Shown piece after piece: positions 48,974 to 58,432 of a stretch of DNA of 64,000 bases. The notes under the pieces were generated by a model. The model did no database searches and had not been told where the DNA came from. It was given only the letters and a program-made list of their open reading frames with translations. A program made the position numbers and the translations under genes. The stretch lies in the NCBI GenBank assembly GCA_903927025.1, contig CAIYLG010000037.1, forward strand, positions 52,030-116,029. Direction: 5' to 3'. The stretch is from an uncultured Armatimonadota bacterium. Lineage in GTDB: Bacteria; Armatimonadota; Fimbriimonadia; Fimbriimonadales; Fimbriimonadaceae. Numbering within the stretch: the stretch's first letter is position 1; each line of letters starts with the position of its first letter.

Positions 48974-51742
48974 TTAAGGATGCAAAACTAGCCTGATTGG
49001 GTAAGAGTGGCTGACCCCACCTGACGTGCCAACGACGTTCAATGTGTAGGGTCCAGGCGTCGCGCTGGTTGCAACATGAAATGTCACCTTCGTCCCTGTG
49101 GATGAATTGCTTGGTGAGAATGCCGCTGTGATTCCGGATGGCACGTTCGCGACGGAGTAAGTTACGGCACCAGAGAATCCCGCTCCCGCGACCACCGATA
49201 TCGGATATGCCGAAGACGTTCCTCCAATATGGACCGAAGCGCTCGAGGGCACGTTGAGCTGAAAGTCGGCGGCGCTGGAAGTGACTTTGAATCCCCATGC
49301 AACTGCGGAGCGACTGATGTTGCCTGAATTGATCAGAGTTAACGTCACGGTTGCTGTGCCCGACTGTTTGGCGGCAGGGACGAGCGTGAGCTTCCGGTTG
49401 TAGTGCCCGCCCCACTGGTCAGTAAAGTCTCCTTTCGCCACGGTGACTCCTGAGGATGGCAGCAGGATCGGGTTGTCCGAGGCAGCACTTGTCGTAATGG
49501 CTGTGGCGGCAGTCACCGGGTCGGAAACGTTGAACAGCTTTACCAAGGTTCCACCCTGAGCCACGGAGTCGTAAAACGAATAGAAGTCGCTGCTGGCTGG
49601 CGAGACACCTGCTCCGGATCCGTTGGCAAGCGCCACCTTGATCAGGTTGAGTTCGTAGGGACGCTCAGTTGGGACCACGATCTCGAGCCCATTTAGACCC
49701 GGATGTAGGATCACATTCTGTGCCTTCGTGTAGGCCCACGTGCCGCTAACGGTTGCAGGGGCTTCAAGGGTGACGAGGCCGCCATTGTTCGCAGAAAGCT
49801 CCAAAGGCTCTATCTTGCCATCCCCATTTCCAACCTGGAGGCTGATTTGATAGGTGCCTGCCTTGGGGGCGTTGAGAAGGTAGTGGAAAGTCGACCCGGC
49901 GCCGATAAAGCGCTGTAGAAAACTCGAGTGGAAGGGTGGATCGTTATCTGCTACCGCTCTTGCGTCGATATAGCCAGGAACCTTATTGCCGATCCTCACC
50001 GCCGGACGAGGCAGCTTATGGACTGCCTGGTAGCCCAACACCTTGGGCTCGGTGAGGTTGCTCAGCGTGTCTGTGATGGACCACGTTCCGTATTGGGAAT
50101 CGAAGCCGCCCGCTCCAATCGTAAACCAGTTGAACAGGTCACCACCCGATTGGAACCAGTTGGTGAGATAGTCCTGAACGATGGGCTGGATTAAGGGCGA
50201 GAGGGAAGCAGACTTCTTCGCGGCAATATTGTTTGGCCCAAATGTGTCCGATCCACCTTCATATGCCAGCATCTTCAGTCCGTAAAACGCACCCTGATAG
50301 GCGACGCTTCCCAAACTCGATGAATACTTAAAGTCATCAACGGCGGTTGTCATTTCGCCAAGCACATCGGCCTGCGAAAGGTTCGTTTGGGAGTCGAGTC
50401 CAGCACCATTTCCCGCATTGAAATAGGGAGCTACCGCGATGGCGTAAAGGTAGCCAGACGGCTTGCCGTAGAGCCTGTTGAGGTAGTTCAGCATATTGTC
50501 GAACCTTGAGGAAGCCAGTTGGTAGGCAAGTACCGGACGGATTGTGGTGTTGATGGCGGATTCGCCCCAAACACCTGCAAACAGCCTGCTGATCTGCATG
50601 ATCCGACGCGCAACCAACCTGTCTCCCCACGTTACGTAGCCGTTGTAGACGGTGTTTCCCGCCCAGTCTTTAAAGGTGTTGAGTGGGATGCTGTCGTAGT
50701 TCAGGTCGGACCCGTTTAGGTGAGTTCCGCTGGAGCTTTTAGAGACCACTTCGTTCACAGCGGCTTGTCGATTGACATGGGTTTGAGAGAAGCCGTCGTT
50801 CCAGACTTCGTTGGAGTACTCAATGTACAGGTGGAGTCCAACTTTGAGACCCGGGTATTTCACTCCGTTGACCGTGCTTCCGTTCTTGATCAGCGAAGCA
50901 AGCTGCTTCACGTAGTCGTCGGATGCGAGAACGGGAATATTGATCCACAGATCCTTTAGTGAGGTGTTCGCAAGCTGCACCGCCATCTCCCACGGAGTCC
51001 CGTGGTCGTACGAGATCACTGTTTGCGTTCCAAGTCCGCTTGAACCGCCCTCTGTAATTACGGTTCGTGAAGAGTAGGTATTGAAGGCAGGATCTAAGGG
51101 AAGACTTCGGTCTGCCCAATTCATCTCTATGTTTCCGTTTGTGCAGTGCCAGTCCATCATCCGAAGCGACTCGGGACCGACTGCCTTCAGGAGGGATAGG
51201 AACGCGCTTGTGAAGAATGGCGGCGTGGTGACGCTGTAACCTGGCTGAATAACTTGTACGTTTTTGACCAGCCCCTGTGTCTTTTTGAAGTTGAACTCAA
51301 GGACGTTGGGAGGGGCGGCAGCTGGCGCAAATGTATACGTACGAATTCCGCCCTTGGAGCCCTTATCGAGAAGCGTTCCTCCGCTGACTCCCGCATCGAT
51401 GATCGATGTCGACGGTCCCTTGAAGGTGATCGTGTAGACGCCCGCTGGGATCGGAATTCCTTGATCCCAGACTCTTAGCCAGAAATCTTCAGTCGGCTGC
51501 CCATCCGCGCCAACATTGGCAGGCGCCATGTTTCCACCTGCATCCTTGCGCGTCAGCGAGTAAGCCCCGCGAGACATCTTCGCCATGTTGACGAAAACGT
51601 TGTCTCTGCTCCAGTCCACGACTCCATTCAGGTGTCCCGCTAGCGGCGGGGTTTGGGCTGCGGCCCCGCTTAGTGGAGAACAGAGGTGCATCAAGCCAAT
51701 GAAGGCGATGCACGAACACCGAAGACTCAGGCGACAGTTCAT
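48974..51742 (-). CDS. Large secreted glycosidase-like protein with C-terminal CBM and Ig-like domains
   Basis: The 922-residue protein has a signal peptide (MNCRLSLRCSCIAFIGLMHL). Residues about 180-580 look like a TIM-barrel of clan-A glycosidases. LHLYIEYSNEVWNDGFSQTH has the Asn-Glu pair expected for the acid/base, and KMLAYEGGSDTFGPNN has a candidate nucleophile glutamate. Residues about 595-700 resemble a CBM6/35-like module (AGTYQISLQVGNGDGKIEPL, then HPGLNGLEIVVPTERPYELN). Further beta-rich parts and a last Ig-like domain (FSGAVTYSVANVPSGITAAF, PGPYTLNVVGTSGG) end the protein. I cannot name a family or substrate. It is divergent from the DUF2330 gene. Confidence 0.7.
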   Translation of the reverse strand: MNCRLSLRCSCIAFIGLMHLCSPLSGAAAQTPPLAGHLNGVVDWSRDNVFVNMAKMSRGAYSLTRKDAGGNMAPANVGADGQPTEDFWLRVWDQGIPIPAGVYTITFKGPSTSIIDAGVSGGTLLDKGSKGGIRTYTFAPAAAPPNVLEFNFKKTQGLVKNVQVIQPGYSVTTPPFFTSAFLSLLKAVGPESLRMMDWHCTNGNIEMNWADRSLPLDPAFNTYSSRTVITEGGSSGLGTQTVISYDHGTPWEMAVQLANTSLKDLWINIPVLASDDYVKQLASLIKNGSTVNGVKYPGLKVGLHLYIEYSNEVWNDGFSQTHVNRQAAVNEVVSKSSSGTHLNGSDLNYDSIPLNTFKDWAGNTVYNGYVTWGDRLVARRIMQISRLFAGVWGESAINTTIRPVLAYQLASSRFDNMLNYLNRLYGKPSGYLYAIAVAPYFNAGNGAGLDSQTNLSQADVLGEMTTAVDDFKYSSSLGSVAYQGAFYGLKMLAYEGGSDTFGPNNIAAKKSASLSPLIQPIVQDYLTNWFQSGGDLFNWFTIGAGGFDSQYGTWSITDTLSNLTEPKVLGYQAVHKLPRPAVRIGNKVPGYIDARAVADNDPPFHSSFLQRFIGAGSTFHYLLNAPKAGTYQISLQVGNGDGKIEPLELSANNGGLVTLEAPATVSGTWAYTKAQNVILHPGLNGLEIVVPTERPYELNLIKVALANGSGAGVSPASSDFYSFYDSVAQGGTLVKLFNVSDPVTAATAITTSAASDNPILLPSSGVTVAKGDFTDQWGGHYNRKLTLVPAAKQSGTATVTLTLINSGNISRSAVAWGFKVTSSAADFQLNVPSSASVHIGGTSSAYPISVVAGAGFSGAVTYSVANVPSGITAAFSPSNSSTGTKVTFHVATSATPGPYTLNVVGTSGGVSHSYPIRLVLHP

Positions 51743-51867
51743 TTCGATATGGATCCAGACCCTTCCGGATCTTTACACATCCAGGAGACGGGGTTATCCG
51801 GTCAAAGTGCGAGATGGGACGATTGCGAGTTGAATGGTGGTGCCGGAAAGTTGTGTTATCTTGGAGC

Positions 51868-53103
51868 ATGGCTCGGCTCATCCTTGCGGTGATCGCACTC
51901 TTCCTGACTTGCCTCTGCTGCGGCGACGGATTCTATGCGGCAAAGGAGGGCGAGGGCGTACCGAAGGCGGTATTCGAGCGGGCGATAGTGTCGCTGCATA
52001 ACGGGGTCGAAACCGTCATCGTTCAGTCCCAGATCGATGCCCCTGCTGGGAGTTACGCTTGGATCGTCCCGGTGCCAACTCCCCCCACAAAGGTTTTTGA
52101 GGGCAACAACCTAGTTGTCGATCAAACCTTCCGGCACTTTTCTCCTGGGCATCTTTACTACGCAACGGTTTTGGCGGGAATCATCTGGGTCTTGGGGATG
52201 GCGCTGATTGGGATATGCGCCGTCTTTCGTATCAAATTTTCGGCTTGGGGCTGGGCGCTTGTATCGTTTCTATGGGCTGTTACGGGAGCAGTTCTATTCC
52301 CGGTTTACGCGATTGACGGATCAGCTCGGTCGGTACAGGTCGACAGGAACACTCTTACAGAGGTTAGCCAGTTTGAGGAGACCACTATCAGCTCGAAAAA
52401 TTCCGGGGCACTGTCCCAATGGTTCCGAGAAAACGAGTTTGTGATGCCACAGGCGCTCAAGCCACAGGTTGAGGGTTACGTCAAGCAGGGCTGGAGTTTT
52501 GTCGCGGTTAAAATGGGCCCTTTCAAAGGTGGGAAGGGTTTTCCGCTTGCACTGGGGTTGAGGTTTCCCGCGAAAAAGCTGGTCTATCCCATGCGGTTTG
52601 CACTAGCTGGAGAGGGAACCACCCTTTTGGACCTGCTGGTCATCTCGGATGGAACTGCATCTGCGCCTCCTCTCAACGTATGGCGAACCATGAGCACAAA
52701 CAGCAAGCATCTGATCCCAGAAATTTCAGACCCACTGTATGAGACTCCTTTAGAAGCGCTGAGTTGGCCGACCAGCGTCGCTACCCGGTTAAGGGGGCAG
52801 ATTGAGCCGAGCAAAACTCCGGCAGACCTGCAAATTCTTTCCCACCAGTACTCTGCCTATCGCCTGCCGATTGGATCGACAAAGCGCTCGAATGATCAAA
52901 AGCGAATCGCAGGCTACGAGTGGGGGCTTGCCGGAATTTGGCTTGTGGGCTTGGTTTTAGGCTTCACAAAGATTCCTGTGAATCGAGCTCTGGCTCTCTG
53001 CGGGCTCGCGGCTGTTTTGATTGGAGGCGGGGCCTTTTACTGTGCGGAGACAGGGGTGACGGAAGTTGAACCGGGGCTCAGTGGTCTGAATCCGCATCCC
53101 TAG
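51868..53103 (+). CDS. DUF2330-like membrane-anchored protein
   Basis: The 411-residue protein starts at ATG 51868 (MARLILAVIALFLTCLCCGD) behind TTGGAG. It has an N-terminal signal or anchor, a DUF2330-like beginning (ERAIVSLHNGVETVIVQSQI then DAPAGSYAWIVPVPTPPTKV), two membrane helices at about 98-140 and two near the C-terminus (about 355-395). The region between (PLALGLRFPAKKLVYPMRFA) matches the later DUF2330 strand pattern. DUF2330 proteins are surface or periplasmic and of unknown function; the insertion of a helix pair inside the domain is unusual. A longer frame from 51814 crosses the divergent promoter region and is not preferred. Confidence 0.7.
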   Translation: MARLILAVIALFLTCLCCGDGFYAAKEGEGVPKAVFERAIVSLHNGVETVIVQSQIDAPAGSYAWIVPVPTPPTKVFEGNNLVVDQTFRHFSPGHLYYATVLAGIIWVLGMALIGICAVFRIKFSAWGWALVSFLWAVTGAVLFPVYAIDGSARSVQVDRNTLTEVSQFEETTISSKNSGALSQWFRENEFVMPQALKPQVEGYVKQGWSFVAVKMGPFKGGKGFPLALGLRFPAKKLVYPMRFALAGEGTTLLDLLVISDGTASAPPLNVWRTMSTNSKHLIPEISDPLYETPLEALSWPTSVATRLRGQIEPSKTPADLQILSHQYSAYRLPIGSTKRSNDQKRIAGYEWGLAGIWLVGLVLGFTKIPVNRALALCGLAAVLIGGGAFYCAETGVTEVEPGLSGLNPHP

Positions 53104-53152
53104 GCGACCTTCTTCGGCGAACTAGCGACCTTCGATAGATGTAATCTAGGCC

Positions 53153-55465
53153 GTGTTTGCCGCGATTGCGCTTTATGCTCTGACGATGACGACGGATCCC
53201 CAGGGCCCAATTGAGTTCGTAGTTCCTACTGTGGGGCGTCAGTCAGTCAGTGCCACCACTCCTGTCCGTCCTATTAGCCCCAAAGATGTTGGACCCGGGG
53301 TGGGGAAGTGGATCTGGTCCCCTACAGGAAAGGATAGAGTCATTCGATTCCGGAAGACGATCAGCTTGTCCAAATCGACCAAAACGGTGAGAGCCTGGAT
53401 TGCCGCAGATGTGCGGTATCGCCTCTGGATCAATGGCCACCTCGCCGCTCGTGGGCCGGCTGATACCGGCCGAGACTACGATTCGCCTCCGTGCGGTCCG
53501 TGGTTTGAAGATGTGCGAGACTTCACGAAACTTTTTCATCCAGGCAACAACGAGATTGCGGCTGAAGTCATTCCGTTTGCAGTGGCGGGAAACGAGTGGC
53601 CCCTAGGCCATCCAGGATTCAAGCTTGATCTGTCCATCGCAAAAGCGAAGGGTGTAGAGGCAGTTGGCACGGACGAGTCGTGGCTGACCGCGGTGGCTGA
53701 GGATCTCGACCAGTCCGGGGCAAACAGCGGATTTCGATTTGACATGACCCGAGAACCCGCTGGGTGGCAGATCAATAAGCCAGAACCCAACAACTGGTTG
53801 CCCGCAGTTATCAATTTAGCCCAGCTTCCCACTCTCGTGAGCGAACTCCCTCCCGCGTTAGAAGTGAATCTGAAGCCAAAAGCGATCAAGCGAACCACGC
53901 CGGGAGTGTTCCCAGACGTAATCAGCGGAGGAGCCAAGCTTCAGCAGGATGGAAGCTATTCAGTTTCCTACGGTCATGTCCTTTCTGGCTATATTGGCCT
54001 TGCAGTCGATGGTGTCAAGGGTGCGAGGCTCCTCATCACCCCTAACGAGCACGACGCTCCTGGCTACAATCGCCGATTTGAGGTGCTTCTGCGAGACGGC
54101 TATCAGGTCCTTGAGACGCCGCTCTTTGACAGTTTTTCAACGATCAATATCCAACTCGTTGGCGCCACGAAGCCTGTTCAGATCCATGAGGTGAGGTGTA
54201 CGTTCACTTCCTTCCCAGTTCAGTACAGCGGGGAGTTTGCCTGCAGCAAACCTGAACTCAATCGACTGTGGGAGGTTTGTCGCTGGTGTACCCAGATCTG
54301 CATGCAGACGCATTTCTTGGATTCTCCGCACCACCAAGAACCTGTATCGGATGCGGGAGACTACTTGATCGAGTCCCTTAACGCCTTCTATGCGTTTGGC
54401 GATGGAACGCTTGCGAGGCAGGACCTGAAGAAGATCGGCCGCAACCTGGTTCAGCGCGGCTACAAGAGCTTTCACACCAGCTACTCCCTTCTTTGGCTGC
54501 GGATGTTGATGCAGTACTACACCTACACTGGAGATGTAGCCACCGTCCAAGAGTTGGCGCCAACTGCTTTCGCGCTCCTTGACCAATTCAAGTCGTATAT
54601 CGGCTCCAACGGGCTGATTTCCAATGCGCCGAACTACATGTTCATGGACTGGGTGCAGATTGAAGGTTTCAACTGTCATCACCCCCCTGCGGTGATCGGT
54701 CAGGGCTACATGACTGCCATCTACTATCGCGCCCTTGATGACGGAAAGCACTTGGCTGCAATCTTGAGTGACCTAGACAGGGTGGAGGAACTCAGCCAGC
54801 TCCAGAGGAAGGTTGGTGCTGCCTTTGAATCGGAGCTTTGGAGCGAGGCCGACCACCTGTATTTGGACGGTAAGCCCAATGCGACGAGTGTGAAGCCGAA
54901 TGAGTGGATGCCTGCTGACAAGGACATACGGACTTTCTCAACTCAAGTCAACTCCCTAGCGGTTTGGTCGGGCCTTGCCACGGGTAAGCGCGCCACGGAG
55001 GTCATGTCCCGGGTGATGGCAAGGAAGGATCTGAACTGTCAGCCCTATTTTATGCACTTTGTATTTGGTGCCCTTGGAGGGGCAAAGCTGCTTGATGAAC
55101 ACCTAATGCCCCAGCTTCAGCGATGGCACATCGAACCCGACACCCAGTCTTTCTATGAAATGTGGGGAACAGGGGATCTTAGCCATGCGTGGAATGCTTC
55201 TCCGCTATACCAGCTATCGGGCGTTGTGCTTGGGGTTCGACCCATTCAGCCTGGGTACAAGGAATTCGAGGTATCGCCGAATCTGTGCGGCCTGGAGTGG
55301 GCAAAGGGCAAGGTGCCAACTCCGCATGGCGAAATTCTGGTGTCGTGTCGTCGCTTAAAGGGATTGATGACGGTCTCCCTGGTTGTCCCGCCGGACACCC
55401 ACGCAATTTGCCTGGGAGAACGCCTTGGGCCGGGGACCTATCAGCTCAAGGCGCCGACTCCTTAG
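53153..55465 (+). CDS. GH78-like alpha-L-rhamnosidase family protein
   Basis: The 770-residue protein opens with a short hydrophobic segment (FAAIALYALTMT) that may be a signal; GTG 53153 is the start that includes it, with ATG 53186 as alternative. Residues about 50-190 form a jellyroll (GKWIWSPTGKDRVIRFRKTI, YRLWINGHLAARGPADTGRD), typical of the N-terminal domain of bacterial rhamnosidases. A six-hairpin (alpha/alpha) barrel follows (HFLDSPHHQEPVSDAGDYLI, FHTSYSLLWLRMLMQYYTYT, WGTGDLSHAWNASPLYQLSG), then a beta domain. The usual acidic cluster of GH78 is altered in DSPHHQEPVSDAGD, so activity is uncertain. Its stop overlaps the convergent gene by four bases. Confidence 0.78.
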   Translation: MFAAIALYALTMTTDPQGPIEFVVPTVGRQSVSATTPVRPISPKDVGPGVGKWIWSPTGKDRVIRFRKTISLSKSTKTVRAWIAADVRYRLWINGHLAARGPADTGRDYDSPPCGPWFEDVRDFTKLFHPGNNEIAAEVIPFAVAGNEWPLGHPGFKLDLSIAKAKGVEAVGTDESWLTAVAEDLDQSGANSGFRFDMTREPAGWQINKPEPNNWLPAVINLAQLPTLVSELPPALEVNLKPKAIKRTTPGVFPDVISGGAKLQQDGSYSVSYGHVLSGYIGLAVDGVKGARLLITPNEHDAPGYNRRFEVLLRDGYQVLETPLFDSFSTINIQLVGATKPVQIHEVRCTFTSFPVQYSGEFACSKPELNRLWEVCRWCTQICMQTHFLDSPHHQEPVSDAGDYLIESLNAFYAFGDGTLARQDLKKIGRNLVQRGYKSFHTSYSLLWLRMLMQYYTYTGDVATVQELAPTAFALLDQFKSYIGSNGLISNAPNYMFMDWVQIEGFNCHHPPAVIGQGYMTAIYYRALDDGKHLAAILSDLDRVEELSQLQRKVGAAFESELWSEADHLYLDGKPNATSVKPNEWMPADKDIRTFSTQVNSLAVWSGLATGKRATEVMSRVMARKDLNCQPYFMHFVFGALGGAKLLDEHLMPQLQRWHIEPDTQSFYEMWGTGDLSHAWNASPLYQLSGVVLGVRPIQPGYKEFEVSPNLCGLEWAKGKVPTPHGEILVSCRRLKGLMTVSLVVPPDTHAICLGERLGPGTYQLKAPTP

Positions 55466-56100
55466 GGAGCGGCAATGTCGAGCAGTTTCGCCTTCTCCCG
55501 GCAGAAGCCGAAAACAGCGCTTTTGTCGTTCGGTGACATGGTTGAAAGCAACTGGCAGAGTTTGTCAAAGGTTTTGAGGGTGTCCTTATAGTCGCTCTCA
55601 GACTGCTTTTGCTGTTCCGGGGTCAACAAGTCCCGATTCGATTTAAGAAGACCAGGCACGGATTGGAGTAGCTTTTGCACTTCCGATGCCCGCACGATGT
55701 TGTGCCCTTTGGGCTTAGGAGGTCTGAGGAGCGAGTAGATCACATCCTGAGCTTCGGCGTATGAACTTGATCCGATCGGCCCCCACATCGTGCCTCCGCC
55801 GGTGATGGCGGAGCCGAGGGCCACCATGTCGCTTCCAAACTCGACCACCGCCTTTCCAACCTTTTTGATCTGCCTCGTATGTGAAGTGTTTACGGCAAAG
55901 AGTCGATCATTCCGTTTTGCTGCGACGTCCCCATAGATGCCATAGGCATTGGACATTGCGTATGTGGATTCACCCGCCTTGGCGGTGAAAAAGTCGTACC
56001 ACTTCTGTGGGCCCATTGCAAGAATTTGCGATTCAGTTTTGCCGTAGGTGTCGGCTGGGATTTGGGCCTGAAAGAGGGCTGAGAGGATAAGGGCGACCAT
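55462..56100 (-). CDS. Secreted hypothetical protein
   Basis: The 212-residue protein starts with a short hydrophobic leader (MVALILSALFQAQIPADTYG). The rest is soluble and helix-rich, with MGPQKWYDFFTAKAGESTYA, FGSDMVALGSAITGGGTMWG and ESDYKDTLKTFDKLCQLLST. I do not recognise the family. The leader suggests export. It follows a small lipoprotein gene by 35 bases, so they may form an operon, and its stop overlaps that of the rhamnosidase-like gene (TTAG) on the other strand. Confidence 0.72.
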   Translation of the reverse strand: MVALILSALFQAQIPADTYGKTESQILAMGPQKWYDFFTAKAGESTYAMSNAYGIYGDVAAKRNDRLFAVNTSHTRQIKKVGKAVVEFGSDMVALGSAITGGGTMWGPIGSSSYAEAQDVIYSLLRPPKPKGHNIVRASEVQKLLQSVPGLLKSNRDLLTPEQQKQSESDYKDTLKTFDKLCQLLSTMSPNDKSAVFGFCREKAKLLDIAAP

Positions 56101-56135
56101 GCTGATTGACAGACGAATGCCTGGGCCTGAAATTT

Positions 56136-56456
56136 CTATTGATCGTTTGAATCGGTCGTAGCTGGAGGTTTGCTCGCATCTGAAGCGACAGAGCGCGCCC
56201 GATCTCTCATGGCGTTTGTGAGGGATCCACTCGGGCCAGCGTTGAGGTTCTCAGTACCGCCGACCGGAGTCATCGCTCCGACATTCGGACCAATTGGATA
56301 GACAGTAGGCGACGAGCCTCCGCCGGGTTGTGCCGAATTCTTCCCTTTGACGGCATGAGTCTGAGCTCCTTGAGAAGGGGAGTCAGGGGATGTCGGCTGG
56401 GTATGGCATCCTGCCAGCATAGGAATCGCCATCAGAGCCAGAGTTCTCAGCTTCAT
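56136..56456 (-). CDS. Small lipoprotein of unknown function
   Basis: The 106-residue protein begins MKLRTLALMAIPMLAGCHTQ, a lipoprotein signal with lipobox LAGC (Cys17). The mature part is low-complexity, rich in Ser, Pro, Gly, Ala and Thr (GKNSAQPGGGSSPTVYPIGP), and has no predicted domain. It is probably anchored in the outer membrane. ATG 56456 is preferred to one two codons upstream because it gives the typical lipoprotein start. It precedes the secreted hypothetical gene on the same strand. Confidence 0.72.
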   Translation of the reverse strand: MKLRTLALMAIPMLAGCHTQPTSPDSPSQGAQTHAVKGKNSAQPGGGSSPTVYPIGPNVGAMTPVGGTENLNAGPSGSLTNAMRDRARSVASDASKPPATTDSNDQ

Positions 56457-56546
56457 CCCCAAAGTTTAGTCTGGATTGGATGATATGTGTGAAGACACCG
56501 CGCGTGGCGGCAGAACCAGCTGCTCTAGGGCACGATGTATTGGACA

Positions 56547-56580
56547 CAAAAAAGGCGGGGTCGGCCAGATCGACCCCGCC
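56547..56580 (-). terminator. Rho-independent terminator (minus strand)
   Basis: GGCGGGGTCG (56554-56563) and CGACCCCGCC (56571-56580) form a perfect 10-bp stem with a 7-base loop. On the minus strand it is followed by a run of Ts (A-run at 56548-56553 on the plus strand). It lies 14 bases after the S53 peptidase stop and ends that gene. Confidence 0.92.
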
Positions 56581-56593
56581 AAGTCAATGAGTC

Positions 56594-58432
56594 TTAGGGA
56601 AGGATTCCGCTGGACTTGATGTAGTTGTAGAGACCGCTGAAGGTTAGGGAACCCCAACCCGTGGCGAAGTCCCAGCCTGCCGCTGGAGTGGCGGCAATCT
56701 TGGTACCTGGGAGCGTACCAATACTTGAGCCTGTGGTGATGTCATAGAACACGGACGAGTTTGATCCGATGCTGTACAGGTAATCCTGAACTCTTCCGAA
56801 CCGAACGTTGGATCGAGATGCATTTGGCGTGACGCCTGTAAAGACTTCACCAAGCAGTGCGCCAAGTCCACCGGCGGTGGCTGGGCTTGCAATGCTGGTT
56901 CCGTCGATGGCAATCGACGTTCCAGGAGGGTAGCTGGTGCCCGTTCCGGTGTTGTAGTAGATCACCAATGCCCAACCCGTGGTTCCAGACCCGCCCAATC
57001 CGTTCTGACCACCAGCAGAAGATGAGATGTCGGGCAGAAGGCGGTAGTTGTAGGTACCTGTCTTCGAAGCGATATACGTCTTCTGGTAGGCCGGTGCAAC
57101 ATTGAAGGTGAATCCGTGTGCCGAGGTGTCATATGGGTCAAAGCCGCCAGTTCCGCCGACGCCACCCGAAAGGCCCCAGGGGGTTTCGCTGACTCGGGCA
57201 CCCGTTGTTGAGTTCACGGTGGCGACGGTACCGCCAACCTGAAGCACTTCTGGATCGATGTCTGGGTAGGCATATCGTACGCCTCTGCTTGGGAACGCGC
57301 TGGTTCCATTGTCTCCAGTCGCAGCCAAATAGGTGATCCCCTGGGAGGTGAGCGATAGGTGAATGTTGTGTGCGGAAACGTATGTGGACGCGTAGTATGT
57401 GCTGCTGTTTGATGTTTCCCAGCCGTACGATTCACTCACTACGTCGGCGAGATTGTCGCTGGAAATCTTGCTGTACGTGGTCAACGGAGCCGCTGTATCG
57501 GTTGTTGTGTCGTCGTAAATGTAAATGTTGGCAAGCGGTGCTGCTTCCATTACTGCCTGAATATCCAGGTCCCCCTCTCCTTGCGGGGAGCCTGCCCCGT
57601 ACGTGGTCCCGGTGCCAACTTTAACAACGGTGATATTTGATCCTGAACCACCAGATGGAACGGGCAGTGCATTTGCGCTGGTCCAGTAGGGAACGTTGTT
57701 CAGACGATATCCATCCCAGTTCGCGATGGCAATATGGACACCCTGTCCGTAGTATCCAGCGGAATAGGCTGCCGCTCCACCGTAAACGCCCCGGAAAAGC
57801 GCGGGGTTGAGGGTGGATGTATTGCGGGCACGTCGTCGAATCGACGTGTCAATACCGTCTACGCTGAGCACCTTGGAGGCAATCGCGGAAGGCACCTGCA
57901 GTGCGGTGATGTTCGTCCGGTAGCTGTCCGGGTTTCCTGACTCGTCTACTCGTGGCGCATAGGCCAATTTCGTTCGAAAGGCGGCCGAAACAGCATCAGC
58001 AGAGCCATCGGCAACGATAAGCATTCGATTCTTTGAGATGTCGCCAACCTGGAGACCGTTCGACTTAAGGAATGACACCACTTCGTCGACGTCGGCCTGA
58101 GTGGGGCCAAATCGATTGCCGACCTCTTCGGGAGTGATGAAATGCTTGTAGAGCGGAGACGCAGGGTTGCTTACCTGGTCGGCAAAGGCTTGCAGACCGG
58201 CGGCATCACGGAGCTGTAGGCTGATGGCAAAGTGAACAGGCTCGTTGCCAGATACCTGTACCGTTTGCGAAGCGGCGGCTTCAGGATGTCGAAGACTGTT
58301 CGCAAGGGCTGAGTACTGGGTACCCGCAGCGAGAGCGGAAAAGGGAAGGCCCATCACGGCAATCGAAGCAAGCGCACAGGACTGCTTCGGAAGTGAATTC
58401 AAAGTCAAGCGAGGCAAATGGAACTTACTCAA
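56594..58432 (-). CDS. S53-family (sedolisin-type) serine peptidase
   Basis: The protein has an N-terminal signal (LSKFHLPRLTLNSLPKQSCA), a prodomain (about residues 40-205, with FADQVSNPASPLYKHFITPE and RFGPTQADVDEVVSFLKSN) and a sedolisin catalytic domain. Its triad is Glu286 and Asp290 (PQGEGDLDIQAV) and Ser513 (IDGTSIASPATAGG), with Asp374 (ATGDNGTSAFP) for the oxyanion hole; the C-terminal DITTG and GWDFATGWGS blocks bind calcium. Such enzymes are secreted acid-acting endopeptidases. Positions use a TTG start at 58432, chosen because GGAGGA sits seven bases before it; ATG 58447 would put that ribosome site inside the gene and add five residues. A strong terminator follows. Confidence 0.92.
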   Translation of the reverse strand: MSKFHLPRLTLNSLPKQSCALASIAVMGLPFSALAAGTQYSALANSLRHPEAAASQTVQVSGNEPVHFAISLQLRDAAGLQAFADQVSNPASPLYKHFITPEEVGNRFGPTQADVDEVVSFLKSNGLQVGDISKNRMLIVADGSADAVSAAFRTKLAYAPRVDESGNPDSYRTNITALQVPSAIASKVLSVDGIDTSIRRRARNTSTLNPALFRGVYGGAAAYSAGYYGQGVHIAIANWDGYRLNNVPYWTSANALPVPSGGSGSNITVVKVGTGTTYGAGSPQGEGDLDIQAVMEAAPLANIYIYDDTTTDTAAPLTTYSKISSDNLADVVSESYGWETSNSSTYYASTYVSAHNIHLSLTSQGITYLAATGDNGTSAFPSRGVRYAYPDIDPEVLQVGGTVATVNSTTGARVSETPWGLSGGVGGTGGFDPYDTSAHGFTFNVAPAYQKTYIASKTGTYNYRLLPDISSSAGGQNGLGGSGTTGWALVIYYNTGTGTSYPPGTSIAIDGTSIASPATAGGLGALLGEVFTGVTPNASRSNVRFGRVQDYLYSIGSNSSVFYDITTGSSIGTLPGTKIAATPAAGWDFATGWGSLTFSGLYNYIKSSGILP

